From Bacillota bacterium (GTDB taxonomy: Bacteria > Bacillota > Sulfobacillia > Sulfobacillales > Sulfobacillaceae): a stretch of DNA of 48,304 bases. The position numbers and the translations under genes were made by a program. The notes beneath the pieces are model-generated. The model was not told the DNA's origin and did no database searches. It was given only the letters and a program-made list of their open reading frames with translations. The stretch lies in the NCBI GenBank assembly GCA_021821465.1, contig JAKACM010000027.1, forward strand, positions 1 to 48,304, in the 5' to 3' direction. Positions within the stretch are counted from its first letter, which is position 1; every line of letters begins with the position of its first letter. Positions 1-8,177 of the stretch are shown piece by piece.

Positions 1-8
1 GAGAAGCC

Positions 9-230
9 ATGATCGATCAACCCGTGTTGGAGTTGCCGGATCATCGCAAAATTGAACGACCCTCCGAACGTGTCATCTTAGATGCGCTCCGGACTTTGTG
101 GGTGGAACGCCGGACGGACGAGGAGACAGAATGGTATCAATGGACCCATGTGGAACCGCATGTGTGGCGCATCTTAGAGATGTTGCAAATCCCCATTCAA
201 CACCGGTTTCAGGGGGGTCCGTCTGGCTAA
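9..230 (+). CDS. Unrecognised short protein or C-terminal fragment at the window edge
   Basis: The frame is open to the left edge, so this may be the C-terminal end of a longer protein. An ATG at position 9 is preceded by GAGAAG at positions 1-6, which could serve as a weak ribosome site for a 73-residue product. The sequence is charged and soluble, rich in Arg, Glu and Trp, with no membrane segment. The pattern of a basic RPSE stretch, a predicted helix and a final leucine-rich helix is faintly like the tail of DDE transposases of the IS1634 type, but I cannot support that as a call. No gene follows for almost 700 bases. Confidence 0.3.
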   Translation: MIDQPVLELPDHRKIERPSERVILDALRTLWVERRTDEETEWYQWTHVEPHVWRILEMLQIPIQHRFQGGPSG

Positions 231-916
231 ATAACTCCCCCAAGGTAAATCGCTAATTTGTGGTCGCCCCACATGCGGAGTCTGAGTTATATTATAGGTT
301 CTTCGCGATTTCTTGCAAGGTAAGCCTGTCATCGGTTCTAAAAAACCTTGCTAGGTTTTTATGAGATCTTATTTTCCCTCTTGAGGCAACTGATGTTTTG
401 TTACACAACTGAAATTTATTGTCGTTTGGCATTCGGATGTAGGTATAATAGCAACTGCCTGCCATGATGACAAGCTTGTGTAATGTTTGGCGCTCTAGGT
501 TCAACCTCGTCCCCACTGCCCTCGGCCACTATCCTCATTTCCCCGACCGGGAGTAGACGCCCTCTTTGTAGGTACTGAGGAATGCGAAAGATTTGACGGT
601 TTGATGGACTGAATGCTTGTCCATCATATATGATGGACAAGCACCCGTTCAGAGGAGAGATTGGTGAGAGCCGAATAATGAGCTTCTCATCTTTTGTTAA
701 TATGTGAAGATTATCGTATGAGGGACGGTCGAGGCGTTACGATCGGACCGTTTTTACGGAGATTGCGGCGGGAAGATCAGTACTCAACATACTCGAGTTT
801 AAGACGCACCTAAGCCTTTGGCTGGCTCAGAATGCTTTTGCTATGATGATGGCGGTAATGTGCGTACTGTCTTGTACCTGACTGAACATTCACTTTTTCT
901 TCGAGGGGTATGATAC
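231..916. other. Long non-coding stretch before the UppP gene
   Basis: I see no credible gene here. The open frames on the minus strand lack ribosome sites and have no recognisable sequence character. The stretch holds the perfect 30-bp palindrome at 614-643. The upstream region of the next gene should hold its promoter, but I cannot pick convincing -35 and -10 boxes. Confidence 0.5.
614..643. repeat. Perfect 30-bp palindrome without a spacer
   Basis: The 15-base arm TGCTTGTCCATCATA (614-628) is followed at once by its exact reverse complement at 629-643. There is no spacer, so a regular hairpin would need to give up the central base pairs to form a loop. No T-run follows on either strand, which argues against a terminator. 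A two-fold symmetric protein-binding site or the scar of an inverted duplication are possible readings. It lies about 270 bases before the UppP-family gene. Confidence 0.8.
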
Positions 917-1768
917 GTGAGTCATCATTATTTAATACCTGCCTTGATTGCCGGACTCATTCAGGGCGTGGTGGAATGGCTGCCGGTAAGCAGCAAAACC
1001 ATGATCACGATTTATTTTACGGTGATGGGCATTAAAGTACAAAATGCCTACGACTTGGGCCTGATTGCTAATTTCGGTTCGTTCTTCGCGGCAGTGTACT
1101 ACTTTCGCGTAGAAGTGGTTAAGACATTTAAAGCCCTCGTTCGTCCCTTTGATACTCAATATTATTCGCGTCTATTGCGATTTTTGTTTATTGGCACACT
1201 GGCTACGGGCGTTACCGGGCTGCCTGCCTACATTCTGGTACGTCACGCCTTTAGTGCGATTGGCGGGTCCGCTGCTATGGTGGTCATTGGTGTGCTTTTG
1301 TTGTTTACCGGATTTGTCGTGCGAAACAAAGAACGCATGGTCGAGAATACGAGTAAGCGGGAAAAGGAGAATGCTCCCGTTCCCGGATTTGGTACGTCGG
1401 TTCTGACCGGTCTTATGCAGGGTTTGGCGGGACTGCCCGGAATCAGTCGCAGCGGAATGACTATTACACCGTTACTTTGGATGGGTTTTGACGCAAATGA
1501 AGCTATTCGTCTGTCGTTTATGTTAGATGTGCTGGCCTTAGTGGGAGCCGGCGTAGTGCCCCTGGTTATCGGCCAAGGGGGAATTCAGGCCGTGACCCAA
1601 TTGGGAATTACCACCACGTTGGCCATGATTGCGGTGGCTGCGGTCGTATCTTTCTTGGTCATGAGCACAGTTTTAAAGTTTGCCAGGCGTTGGCGAACCT
1701 CTACGGCGACATTTGTTATTGCCGGAATTACCTTGGTCGTGGCTACAGCCGCTTTGTTGGGAATCTAA
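917..1768 (+). CDS. uppP: Undecaprenyl-diphosphatase family protein (UppP/BacA type)
   Basis: Integral membrane phosphatase family that recycles C55 polyprenyl diphosphate to the monophosphate lipid carrier. The first motif reads GVVEWLPVSSK at residues 17-27 and holds the catalytic-type Glu20. The second, LPGISRSGM at about 174-182, is the family's phosphate-binding Ser/Arg motif. At 283 residues with 7-8 hydrophobic segments it has the usual length. In typical bacterial UppP the first motif carries two Glu residues (E-x3-E). Here the first is Gln16, and the motif continues SSKT where SSTGH is usual, so this is a divergent branch that resembles archaeal-type members. GTG start, with GAGGGG at 903-908 as ribosome site. 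The following genes handle polyprenyl-linked sugars, which fits. It may be a paralogue and not the housekeeping enzyme. Confidence 0.85.
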   Translation: MSHHYLIPALIAGLIQGVVEWLPVSSKTMITIYFTVMGIKVQNAYDLGLIANFGSFFAAVYYFRVEVVKTFKALVRPFDTQYYSRLLRFLFIGTLATGVTGLPAYILVRHAFSAIGGSAAMVVIGVLLLFTGFVVRNKERMVENTSKREKENAPVPGFGTSVLTGLMQGLAGLPGISRSGMTITPLLWMGFDANEAIRLSFMLDVLALVGAGVVPLVIGQGGIQAVTQLGITTTLAMIAVAAVVSFLVMSTVLKFARRWRTSTATFVIAGITLVVATAALLGI

Positions 1769-2354
1769 CTTAACTCGAATGTATGAACGTGAAGGTCGGA
1801 TAAGGCAAGGTATTTGTGATGACAAGATAGGCCGGATGACTTCAAAGAGTAGCCGGCAAATTTTCGGTCGACCTCGCTTTTGGTTTAGCCTCTGGCGAGG
1901 TGGAGAATGAATTCCCGGGCGCTTTTAGGGTAATTTCCTATAAGCGGTTCGGGAATTTTTCCTGGCTGAAGGGGATCTTTTTCCCGTTGATTCTTGCCGG
2001 AAGTGCCGAGATGTGACGCACGTCTTTCCAAACGTCTCGGGACGGCTTGTAAAAATTGTGCCTAACGAATAGGGTAGCCTGCGAGTTCGGTTTTAAGCGC
2101 AGCGAGTCCAGGTAATTTATGGGCTGATATCCATGAATTGTCTGACAAAAGCGGAGGATATCTCATAGGGTGCTGCGATTGACGGAAAAGGGAAAAATGC
2201 ATTACAATTGGCGCACTGTGCGAATTCAGCAAACCTTCAGTGGGCTGAGACGGCGATTCGCTATAATATGCGTAGTTTCAGAAGGGGGATATCCCGACTG
2301 TAATCTGATCGGCTATGGGCGCACGAGCCGAGCGGGTCCCACGATGACAAGGAG
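1769..2354. other. Non-coding stretch with inverted repeats
   Basis: No supported gene. Short inverted repeats are visible, for example CCTCGC near 1870 pairing with GCGAGG near 1896, and CGGGAA near 1949 pairing with TTCCCG near 1980. I could not match the whole to a known riboswitch class. It may hold the end of the UppP transcript and the promoter of the next operon. Confidence 0.4.
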
Positions 2355-3362
2355 ATGATTAGTACGGCCAATCCGGAACGTCGTCCTGGACGGTGGTTCA
2401 AGAGTGCAGCGGTTCTGGGTGTCAGTGGAGTCGTGGTGCTTTTATTCTTACGCAAAATGCCACTGGACAAAGTGTCGGAGGCCTGGCATCATTTGTCGTT
2501 GCCGATACTGGCAGGCGCCTTACTGTTTCAGATTCTGTTTGTGGAAATGCGAACCCTTCGTTTCGGGTTGATGGCAAGAACGCTAACGCCGGTAAACCCG
2601 CTTTCGTCCCGAGCATACCGCTGGTTTGGAGCCACCGCCCTTTATTCCATGACCTCCACGATCTTTCCGGGAGGACTGGGAGAGTTAATGCTTCCGGTCT
2701 ATCTCAAACCTTTCGGGCTAAGCACCGGGTCTAGTCTGGGGTTGGCGGTGGGCTCCCGGTTGTTTGATGTCGGCTGGTCAGTTCTGTTGGGCTTGCTGTT
2801 TGGTCTTTGGTTGCTTCCTGCCCAGGGGTGGGAGTTGGTGCGAACGGCTTTGATATTGGCGGCCCTTGCCGTTATTGCCGCAGTGGGAGTGATTCGCCTC
2901 GTTGATCCTGTGCATTTGAATGCCCGCCTGAGACTTCCTGGGTGGGGGAGACGCCTTCTGGCAACGGCCCAAAAATCTCGGGAGATTATCACACGTCTCT
3001 CGTGGCGGGATCTGCTCGTGATCTCGGCTGTGACTCTCGGCATTAAGCTAGCCAGCACATTATTTTACGATTTGATTGCCGGAAGCATGGGATATTCTCC
3101 GGGATTTCTTCATTTGGCTGCCGCCATGATGTTTTTTTCGCTATTGATGGTTATTCCGATTCAAAGCCCGGGAGGATTTGGCACATCTGAAGCATGGTGG
3201 ACATTGGGCCTCCATTTAGTGGGCGTGCCATTGAAAGAAGCTCTGGTTTTGGGCCTCGGATTCCAAATATTGAATCTGCTTTACGTTTCTGCAATTGGAG
3301 GCATATTTATGCTGGCTCGAATTTGGCCAGGGTACGGGGCCTTGCGGAAAACCGGAACCTAG
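2355..3362 (+). CDS. Flippase-like membrane protein (UPF0104 / LPG-synthase TM family)
   Basis: Polytopic protein of 335 residues with about eight hydrophobic segments. It carries features of the lysylphosphatidylglycerol-synthase transmembrane family (YbhN/AglD type): an early short segment, LLFQILFVEMRTLRFGLMAR near residue 60, then TIFPGGLGELMLPVYL near 105, and a late IPIQSPGGFGTSEAWW near 260. In this family the PGGxG-type motifs lie in membrane-associated loops. Members act on lipids or lipid-linked sugars, often as presumed flippases. The ATG directly abuts AAGGAG (2349-2354), which is too close for efficient initiation, so the true start may be a non-ATG codon just inside. It sits directly before a dolichyl-phosphate-mannose-synthase-like GT2 enzyme, a common pairing for making and moving polyprenyl-phosphate sugars. 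Confidence 0.8.
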   Translation: MISTANPERRPGRWFKSAAVLGVSGVVVLLFLRKMPLDKVSEAWHHLSLPILAGALLFQILFVEMRTLRFGLMARTLTPVNPLSSRAYRWFGATALYSMTSTIFPGGLGELMLPVYLKPFGLSTGSSLGLAVGSRLFDVGWSVLLGLLFGLWLLPAQGWELVRTALILAALAVIAAVGVIRLVDPVHLNARLRLPGWGRRLLATAQKSREIITRLSWRDLLVISAVTLGIKLASTLFYDLIAGSMGYSPGFLHLAAAMMFFSLLMVIPIQSPGGFGTSEAWWTLGLHLVGVPLKEALVLGLGFQILNLLYVSAIGGIFMLARIWPGYGALRKTGT

Positions 3363-3375
3363 GAGGGATGCGTTT

Positions 3376-4398
3376 ATGCTTGCGACGCGAGTGATGTTTT
3401 TGGTTTTGACGGTGTTGACGTTGGGGTTAATGGGCTTTTCGGGAGATTGGCGAAACCGTAAGCAATGGGTGTTGGTGGCAGTACTTTTGATCATGACGAT
3501 GGAAGCCGGACGAATATCGCAATTTATTTCCACCAATAATCTGCACTTGGTTGATGGCCTGCTCTTATTCTTAATCCTTGTTACGGTGATATTGTACTCC
3601 GCTTTGAAGGCGGCTAACGTGAAAGCAGGGAAAACGTTAAATATCATCAACCAATTAGTGGATCAGGAAGCGTTGGCAGATTTTAAACGGGAATATCCGA
3701 GCACCGTATTCCATCCCGTTACCGTCGTTATTCCCGCTTATTTTGAAGTCGACAATATCGGCAGAGTGCTTGACAATATTCCCCGGAATATTGACGGCAC
3801 CGCGGTTTCGGTACTGGTTGTGGTAGACGGAAGTCCGGATGGAACGGATAGGGTGGTCAGAGAGCATGGTGATTTTGTTTCTTATGTGTCCGTTAACCGA
3901 GGACAGGGAGCGGCTCTACGCGTGGGTTACCGCATCGCTATCGAGCACGGGGCCCAGTATATTGTGACCCTGGATGCGGATGGACAATATGATCCGTCAG
4001 AAATGTCCGGGCTGGTCAAACCGATTCTGCGAGACGAAGCCGATTATGTGCAAGGATCCCGCCGTATGGGCCGGTATGTGACGGATGATGTGATTCGGGT
4101 GATGGGAGTTTATTGGTTTAACTGGCTGATCGGGGTGTTACTGCGCCAACGAATTACCGACTCATCTAACGGATTTCGTGCCATCAAAGCACGGGTGCTC
4201 AAGAGCCTGGCTTTAAGCGAGGATCAATATCATGCGGCTGAATTGTTAATTTTGGCGGTTCGAAAGCACTTCCGAGTTATCGAGAGACCCGCTTCCATGT
4301 ATCCGAGAAATTCGGGACAAACGAAAAAAGGCCACAATCTTCTCTATGCTTATCATTACGCCCGCGTAATCTTTAAAAGCTGGCTTCGGGCCATATGA
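3376..4398 (+). CDS. GT2-family glycosyltransferase with N-terminal membrane segments
   Basis: The GT-A domain spans roughly residues 110-330. It shows VIPAYFE at 118-124, VVVDGSPDGT for the nucleotide site at 148-157, and the metal-binding DADGQ at 200-204. This resembles polyprenyl-phosphate mannose/glucose synthases (Dpm1 type). Three hydrophobic segments before residue 80 anchor it in the membrane. I chose the ATG at 3376 because AGGAGGG at 3361-3367 lies eight bases upstream. A longer frame from 3295 would overlap the previous gene. The product would transfer a sugar from a nucleotide donor to a lipid carrier or glycolipid. Its stop codon overlaps the next start (ATGA), so the two are translationally coupled. 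Confidence 0.85.
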   Translation: MLATRVMFLVLTVLTLGLMGFSGDWRNRKQWVLVAVLLIMTMEAGRISQFISTNNLHLVDGLLLFLILVTVILYSALKAANVKAGKTLNIINQLVDQEALADFKREYPSTVFHPVTVVIPAYFEVDNIGRVLDNIPRNIDGTAVSVLVVVDGSPDGTDRVVREHGDFVSYVSVNRGQGAALRVGYRIAIEHGAQYIVTLDADGQYDPSEMSGLVKPILRDEADYVQGSRRMGRYVTDDVIRVMGVYWFNWLIGVLLRQRITDSSNGFRAIKARVLKSLALSEDQYHAAELLILAVRKHFRVIERPASMYPRNSGQTKKGHNLLYAYHYARVIFKSWLRAI

Positions 4399-6995
4399 TA
4401 CCTCGGGTAAAGAGGTCAATCCGCCGTTACCCTGACGGTTGGGCGACAGCGTCTTTGGCTATGATTGCTCTTATTTTGTTTGGGTTGTTTCAACCCGGAG
4501 TTTCGACACTTCACGGCGACAATCTCATCCAAAATTATCCGCTGCGGGAATATGTCGGGGAAATGCTTCGCAGAGGTCATCTTCCCGCGTGGAATCCCTA
4601 TATTTGGAGCGGTGTTCCCTTATTGGCCGGTTTTAACGCCGGTGCGGCTTATCCTTTGACCTGGCTTTTTGTTGTATTGCCGGGAGCATGGGCTTGGACT
4701 TTAACACTCGTCGGTTTATATACCTTGGCTTCGAGTGGATTCTATTTTTTGATGCGAGAATTGGGTCGATCGCGGTGGGCCAGTTGGATAGCCGGGGCAA
4801 CGTATGGGTTTTCCGGTTTCATGATTTCTCAGATGGTGCATTTAGCTACTGTCGAAGGCGTGGCGTGGGTGGGTTGGATCGCCTTTTTTGTCATCCGGCT
4901 GACGAAATCGGATACATGGTCCCAGCGCCTAAAATGGATGACATATCTGGGAGTATCTGCCGGATTGGTCATTCTTAGTGGAAGCCCTGAACCCATGGCG
5001 TTTGGCGCGGTTTTTGCGGCCATGACAGCTATTTATGCTCTGTTCGGTTCTCGGACAAGGATTTGGGCTTCTCTTCTGGCTTTTGCAGCCGCGGGCATTT
5101 TGGCCCTTCTGATAGGAGCCGTGCAGTGGGTTCCGGGGCTGGCGTTTATTCATATTTCTCAGCGTCACAGTGTTAGTTTGGCGACTTTTGGCTCCATGTC
5201 TTTGCCCCCCATATCCTGGATCTTTTTTTTCTGGCCCTATATACACGGAGGGTATTCGCGCTTTCCGGCTCCTATCAACTATACGGGAACTTTTAACTTG
5301 CCGGAAATCAGCGGTTATGTCGGTCTTTTGCCCATTTTGGCGGCGTTGTCTTTAGCGGTGTCTAAATGGCGCCAAGAAGATCGTTGGCAATTGGCCATGT
5401 TTTATACGTGGGGCATTGTGGGAGCACTTTTGAGCGCGGGTCGTTTTACGCCTTTGGAAACCATTCTCTATCATTTACCCTTTTATCACGGCATTCGTGC
5501 ACAAAATCGCAATCTTTTTATCGTCGACGCGTCTTTGGTGGCACTTTTTGCCTACTGGCTTGACGGAATCCGGAGGGAACGAGGCCTTAGGAGAAAGATG
5601 TCATGGCGAATGGGCGTGCCCGGGGTAATATTTGCCGCCTTATTTCTCTTGTGTCTTCACATAGGTATAAGTACAAACCCCTCAATTGTCCGCTATCTTG
5701 TTATTTATATTCTTCTGGGTCTCGTGCTGGGAGTGATGGCTCTCGTCATTTATTTCGGTTTACCCTGGTTGTCCCCCAAACGGCGGATGCAAATTGTGAC
5801 AATATTTACGATTATTGACCTAGGGCTCTATACGGGAGGACAATATTGGTTAAATCCTCCGCCGATAAATGTGGCCACGGGGGGGCCCTCTTTATCCACG
5901 AGGATGACCGCGATTGTGGGGACCGGTGGCCGTTACGGGATCTATGATCCCCACTTGGGCCATTATCCCCAAGTTGAGGCGTTAAATGAGCCGGATCTTA
6001 ACATGCTTTATGGTCTCAAGAGTTTTCAAGGTTACGGATCTCTTCTTTCCGCCCGTTATCAAACGGCCACAGGGGCCCACCGTCAGGCTACCTTCAATCC
6101 GGCGTTGCTTTCGTCCGGTTCTTTGGTTAATAAATTGAATGTGACAACTATCTTTACTTTGCCCGAGGAGCTCGTAAAGCCCGTTTCGAGTCATGCTTCT
6201 TGGTCTCAATTGCATCTTAAATCCCACACAGCTTGGCCTACGAAGACTCACCCTTGGTTTTTCGGCACCGTACTCAAGATCCAGCAGGTGCGTTTGAACT
6301 TTCCTTCGCGATCCGTAGATTCCCGTGGGGTGTGGCGAGTGGGATCTTTGCTGTCTTCGTCTGGAAAGGTGAAGTGGTATAAACCGACAATTTCTTGGGT
6401 GAATTCTGTCCTCACGTTGAACCTGCCGTCTCCCGTCTCGACCAGTGCCATCATTATCCGTCCTCCTCACGGATTTGCTCTCAAACCCGTAGACGCTGTC
6501 ATTGCGGCGGGAAATGCCGGTCAAATGCGGCAATTTGCCCCAAACGCCTCATTGACGGGCAACATGGCCTTTCCGCAGTGGCGTTATGAAGGACATGTGG
6601 GGTCTTTTGCCGTCTTTCATAATAACCGGGCGCGAGGATGGTTTTGGCTTGGGAATCAGGGCAAGGTCGACTCTATTCACGGAGACAGTGGGCAAAATCC
6701 GAACCGGATGACAGTGGAGGTGACTACACCAAGTGCCACGCGTCTGAATTGGAGTGAGGCGTATTCTCCAGGCTGGACGGCGAGCATTACCCATTTGAGA
6801 ACGACTCACACCATGAAGGTAATCCCCGGGGTCATTCAAAGCGTAAAAGTGCCCAAGGGACGATCCCGCATCAGTTTTCAGTACCGGGAACCGGGGCTGG
6901 ATCAAGGTTTATTCCTCTCTTTCGCCGGGTTCCTGGTCGCTTTGATATTGTGGGTGGTCAGCCAAAAAAGGCATTGGTTTAGGAAAAATGCTTAA
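4395..6995 (+). CDS. Large YfhO-type multi-pass membrane protein
   Basis: 866 residues, with about 11-13 hydrophobic helices in the first 480 residues and one last helix near the C-terminus, and a soluble beta-rich region of about 350 residues between. Near the N-terminus HGDNLIQNYPLREYVGEMLRRGHLPAWNP is the pattern typical of YfhO/GT-C-like proteins, with an Asp in the first external loop that is the likely catalytic acid. Family members are thought to use polyprenyl-phosphate sugars to modify cell-surface polymers. Coupling by ATGA overlap to the GT2 gene, which could make such a donor, supports that role. The 3' end overlaps the convergent epimerase gene by 17 bases. The final substrate cannot be read from sequence. 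Confidence 0.75.
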   Translation: MIPRVKRSIRRYPDGWATASLAMIALILFGLFQPGVSTLHGDNLIQNYPLREYVGEMLRRGHLPAWNPYIWSGVPLLAGFNAGAAYPLTWLFVVLPGAWAWTLTLVGLYTLASSGFYFLMRELGRSRWASWIAGATYGFSGFMISQMVHLATVEGVAWVGWIAFFVIRLTKSDTWSQRLKWMTYLGVSAGLVILSGSPEPMAFGAVFAAMTAIYALFGSRTRIWASLLAFAAAGILALLIGAVQWVPGLAFIHISQRHSVSLATFGSMSLPPISWIFFFWPYIHGGYSRFPAPINYTGTFNLPEISGYVGLLPILAALSLAVSKWRQEDRWQLAMFYTWGIVGALLSAGRFTPLETILYHLPFYHGIRAQNRNLFIVDASLVALFAYWLDGIRRERGLRRKMSWRMGVPGVIFAALFLLCLHIGISTNPSIVRYLVIYILLGLVLGVMALVIYFGLPWLSPKRRMQIVTIFTIIDLGLYTGGQYWLNPPPINVATGGPSLSTRMTAIVGTGGRYGIYDPHLGHYPQVEALNEPDLNMLYGLKSFQGYGSLLSARYQTATGAHRQATFNPALLSSGSLVNKLNVTTIFTLPEELVKPVSSHASWSQLHLKSHTAWPTKTHPWFFGTVLKIQQVRLNFPSRSVDSRGVWRVGSLLSSSGKVKWYKPTISWVNSVLTLNLPSPVSTSAIIIRPPHGFALKPVDAVIAAGNAGQMRQFAPNASLTGNMAFPQWRYEGHVGSFAVFHNNRARGWFWLGNQGKVDSIHGDSGQNPNRMTVEVTTPSATRLNWSEAYSPGWTASITHLRTTHTMKVIPGVIQSVKVPKGRSRISFQYREPGLDQGLFLSFAGFLVALILWVVSQKRHWFRKNA

Positions 6996-7875
6996 AATCC
7001 TCCCACACGAGTTTCAAACCTTCCGGTAGATCGACTCGTGGTGTTAATCCCAGACTTTGGAGTTTGCCGGTGTCGACGACTACGGCCGGCATCTCACCGG
7101 GTTTAGGATCGACGTAATCAACCGGAATTGGGGTTCCGGTGGCCTTTCGGGCCATATCTACCAAGGCATTAACGCTTACGGAACGGCCGAATCCGACAGT
7201 CAGGGGTCCATTCAGACCCTGTTCGATGGTCATGAGGAAGATTTCCACCACATCGTCCAGAAATATATAGTCTCTGACTTGTTCTCCGTTTCCGTAAATA
7301 TAAACAGGAGCCTGACCGAGAGCAGTGCGCATTAACCGAGGAATCATGCTGTCCTTGTTCATCATACCTGTCCCATAGACGTTGGTCATGCGCAAGGATG
7401 CACCTTGGATGCCGTAGGCATGCTGATAAGTTGTTAACAGCATTTCGCATGCGGCTTTAGTCGCACCGTAAGGTGTGAGCGGCTTCAATACCATTTCTTC
7501 ATGAATAGGGACAGATCCGACATTGCCGACGACCGCATTGGAAGAGGCTAACAGAAATTGACGCACCCCAACCTGCCGGCTTTGCTCCAACAAATCCATC
7601 GTCATTTTTAAATTGGTTTCATACACATGGTAGGGTATAGACAGAGATTTGAGAACCGACGTGAATGCCGCCAAATGGACAACAGCATCTGTTCCGGGTC
7701 TCAGACTGGTTTTGAGAATCTGGGGATCCAACAAGTCTCCCACGATTTGTTGTACACTGGAATGTCTTGAGGGTTTCAAATCTGCCACGGTAACTTCAAA
7801 ACCCTTTTCCAGCAACCGCTTTACCAGAGCGTGTCCAATAAAGCCGGCTCCACCCGTGACCAGAATTTTTGCCAT
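6979..7875 (-). CDS. NAD-dependent sugar epimerase/dehydratase (extended SDR)
   Basis: Extended short-chain dehydrogenase of 298 residues with the Rossmann motif GGAGFIGH at residues 7-14. The catalytic YGATK is present, and the downstream TNVYG and YIFLDDV motifs are typical of UDP-glucose 4-epimerase relatives. I start at the ATG at 7875 (MAKILVTGG), where GGAGAGG precedes by about eight bases. The frame stays open 54 codons further upstream to a TTG, but that stretch lacks family character. The substrate is probably a nucleotide-linked hexose. It is convergent with the YfhO-type gene and overlaps its end. It may supply the sugar used by the GT2/YfhO system, but that is inferred from position only. 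Confidence 0.85.
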   Translation of the reverse strand: MAKILVTGGAGFIGHALVKRLLEKGFEVTVADLKPSRHSSVQQIVGDLLDPQILKTSLRPGTDAVVHLAAFTSVLKSLSIPYHVYETNLKMTMDLLEQSRQVGVRQFLLASSNAVVGNVGSVPIHEEMVLKPLTPYGATKAACEMLLTTYQHAYGIQGASLRMTNVYGTGMMNKDSMIPRLMRTALGQAPVYIYGNGEQVRDYIFLDDVVEIFLMTIEQGLNGPLTVGFGRSVSVNALVDMARKATGTPIPVDYVDPKPGEMPAVVVDTGKLQSLGLTPRVDLPEGLKLVWEDFKHFS

Positions 7876-8177
7876 AGTTTCCGCCTCTCCAAAGCAAAGT
7901 TTTTCTTGCACCAAATCCTTTGTTCCCATATTTCGGGACCAATATTCCCTGGGAGGTCTTTGGTGCTGTAGGAATAATGTCATCATATAATTCGATAAAA
8001 ATCCCGGCGTCGTGTCGGTACCGGGCGCAAATGCCAAATTTGTGGCGGAAAATGTCCGTTTGAGTATAAGGCACGGCAGTGAACTTCACCGACTCGGTAC
8101 CTGTTTGTGTGTCCGGATCCCGTGGCGGGGACAGCATGACACGTGTCGCGGCCTATGGAAAGGTGCCGACGATTTAT

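Noticed and set aside
5982..6533. 183-codon minus-strand frame inside the YfhO-type gene
   Set aside because: Antisense shadow, Arg-rich composition, no ribosome site.
7876..8037. 54-codon N-terminal extension of the epimerase from a TTG
   Set aside because: The Rossmann motif begins at the internal ATG at 7875, which has its own ribosome site. The extension has no family character.
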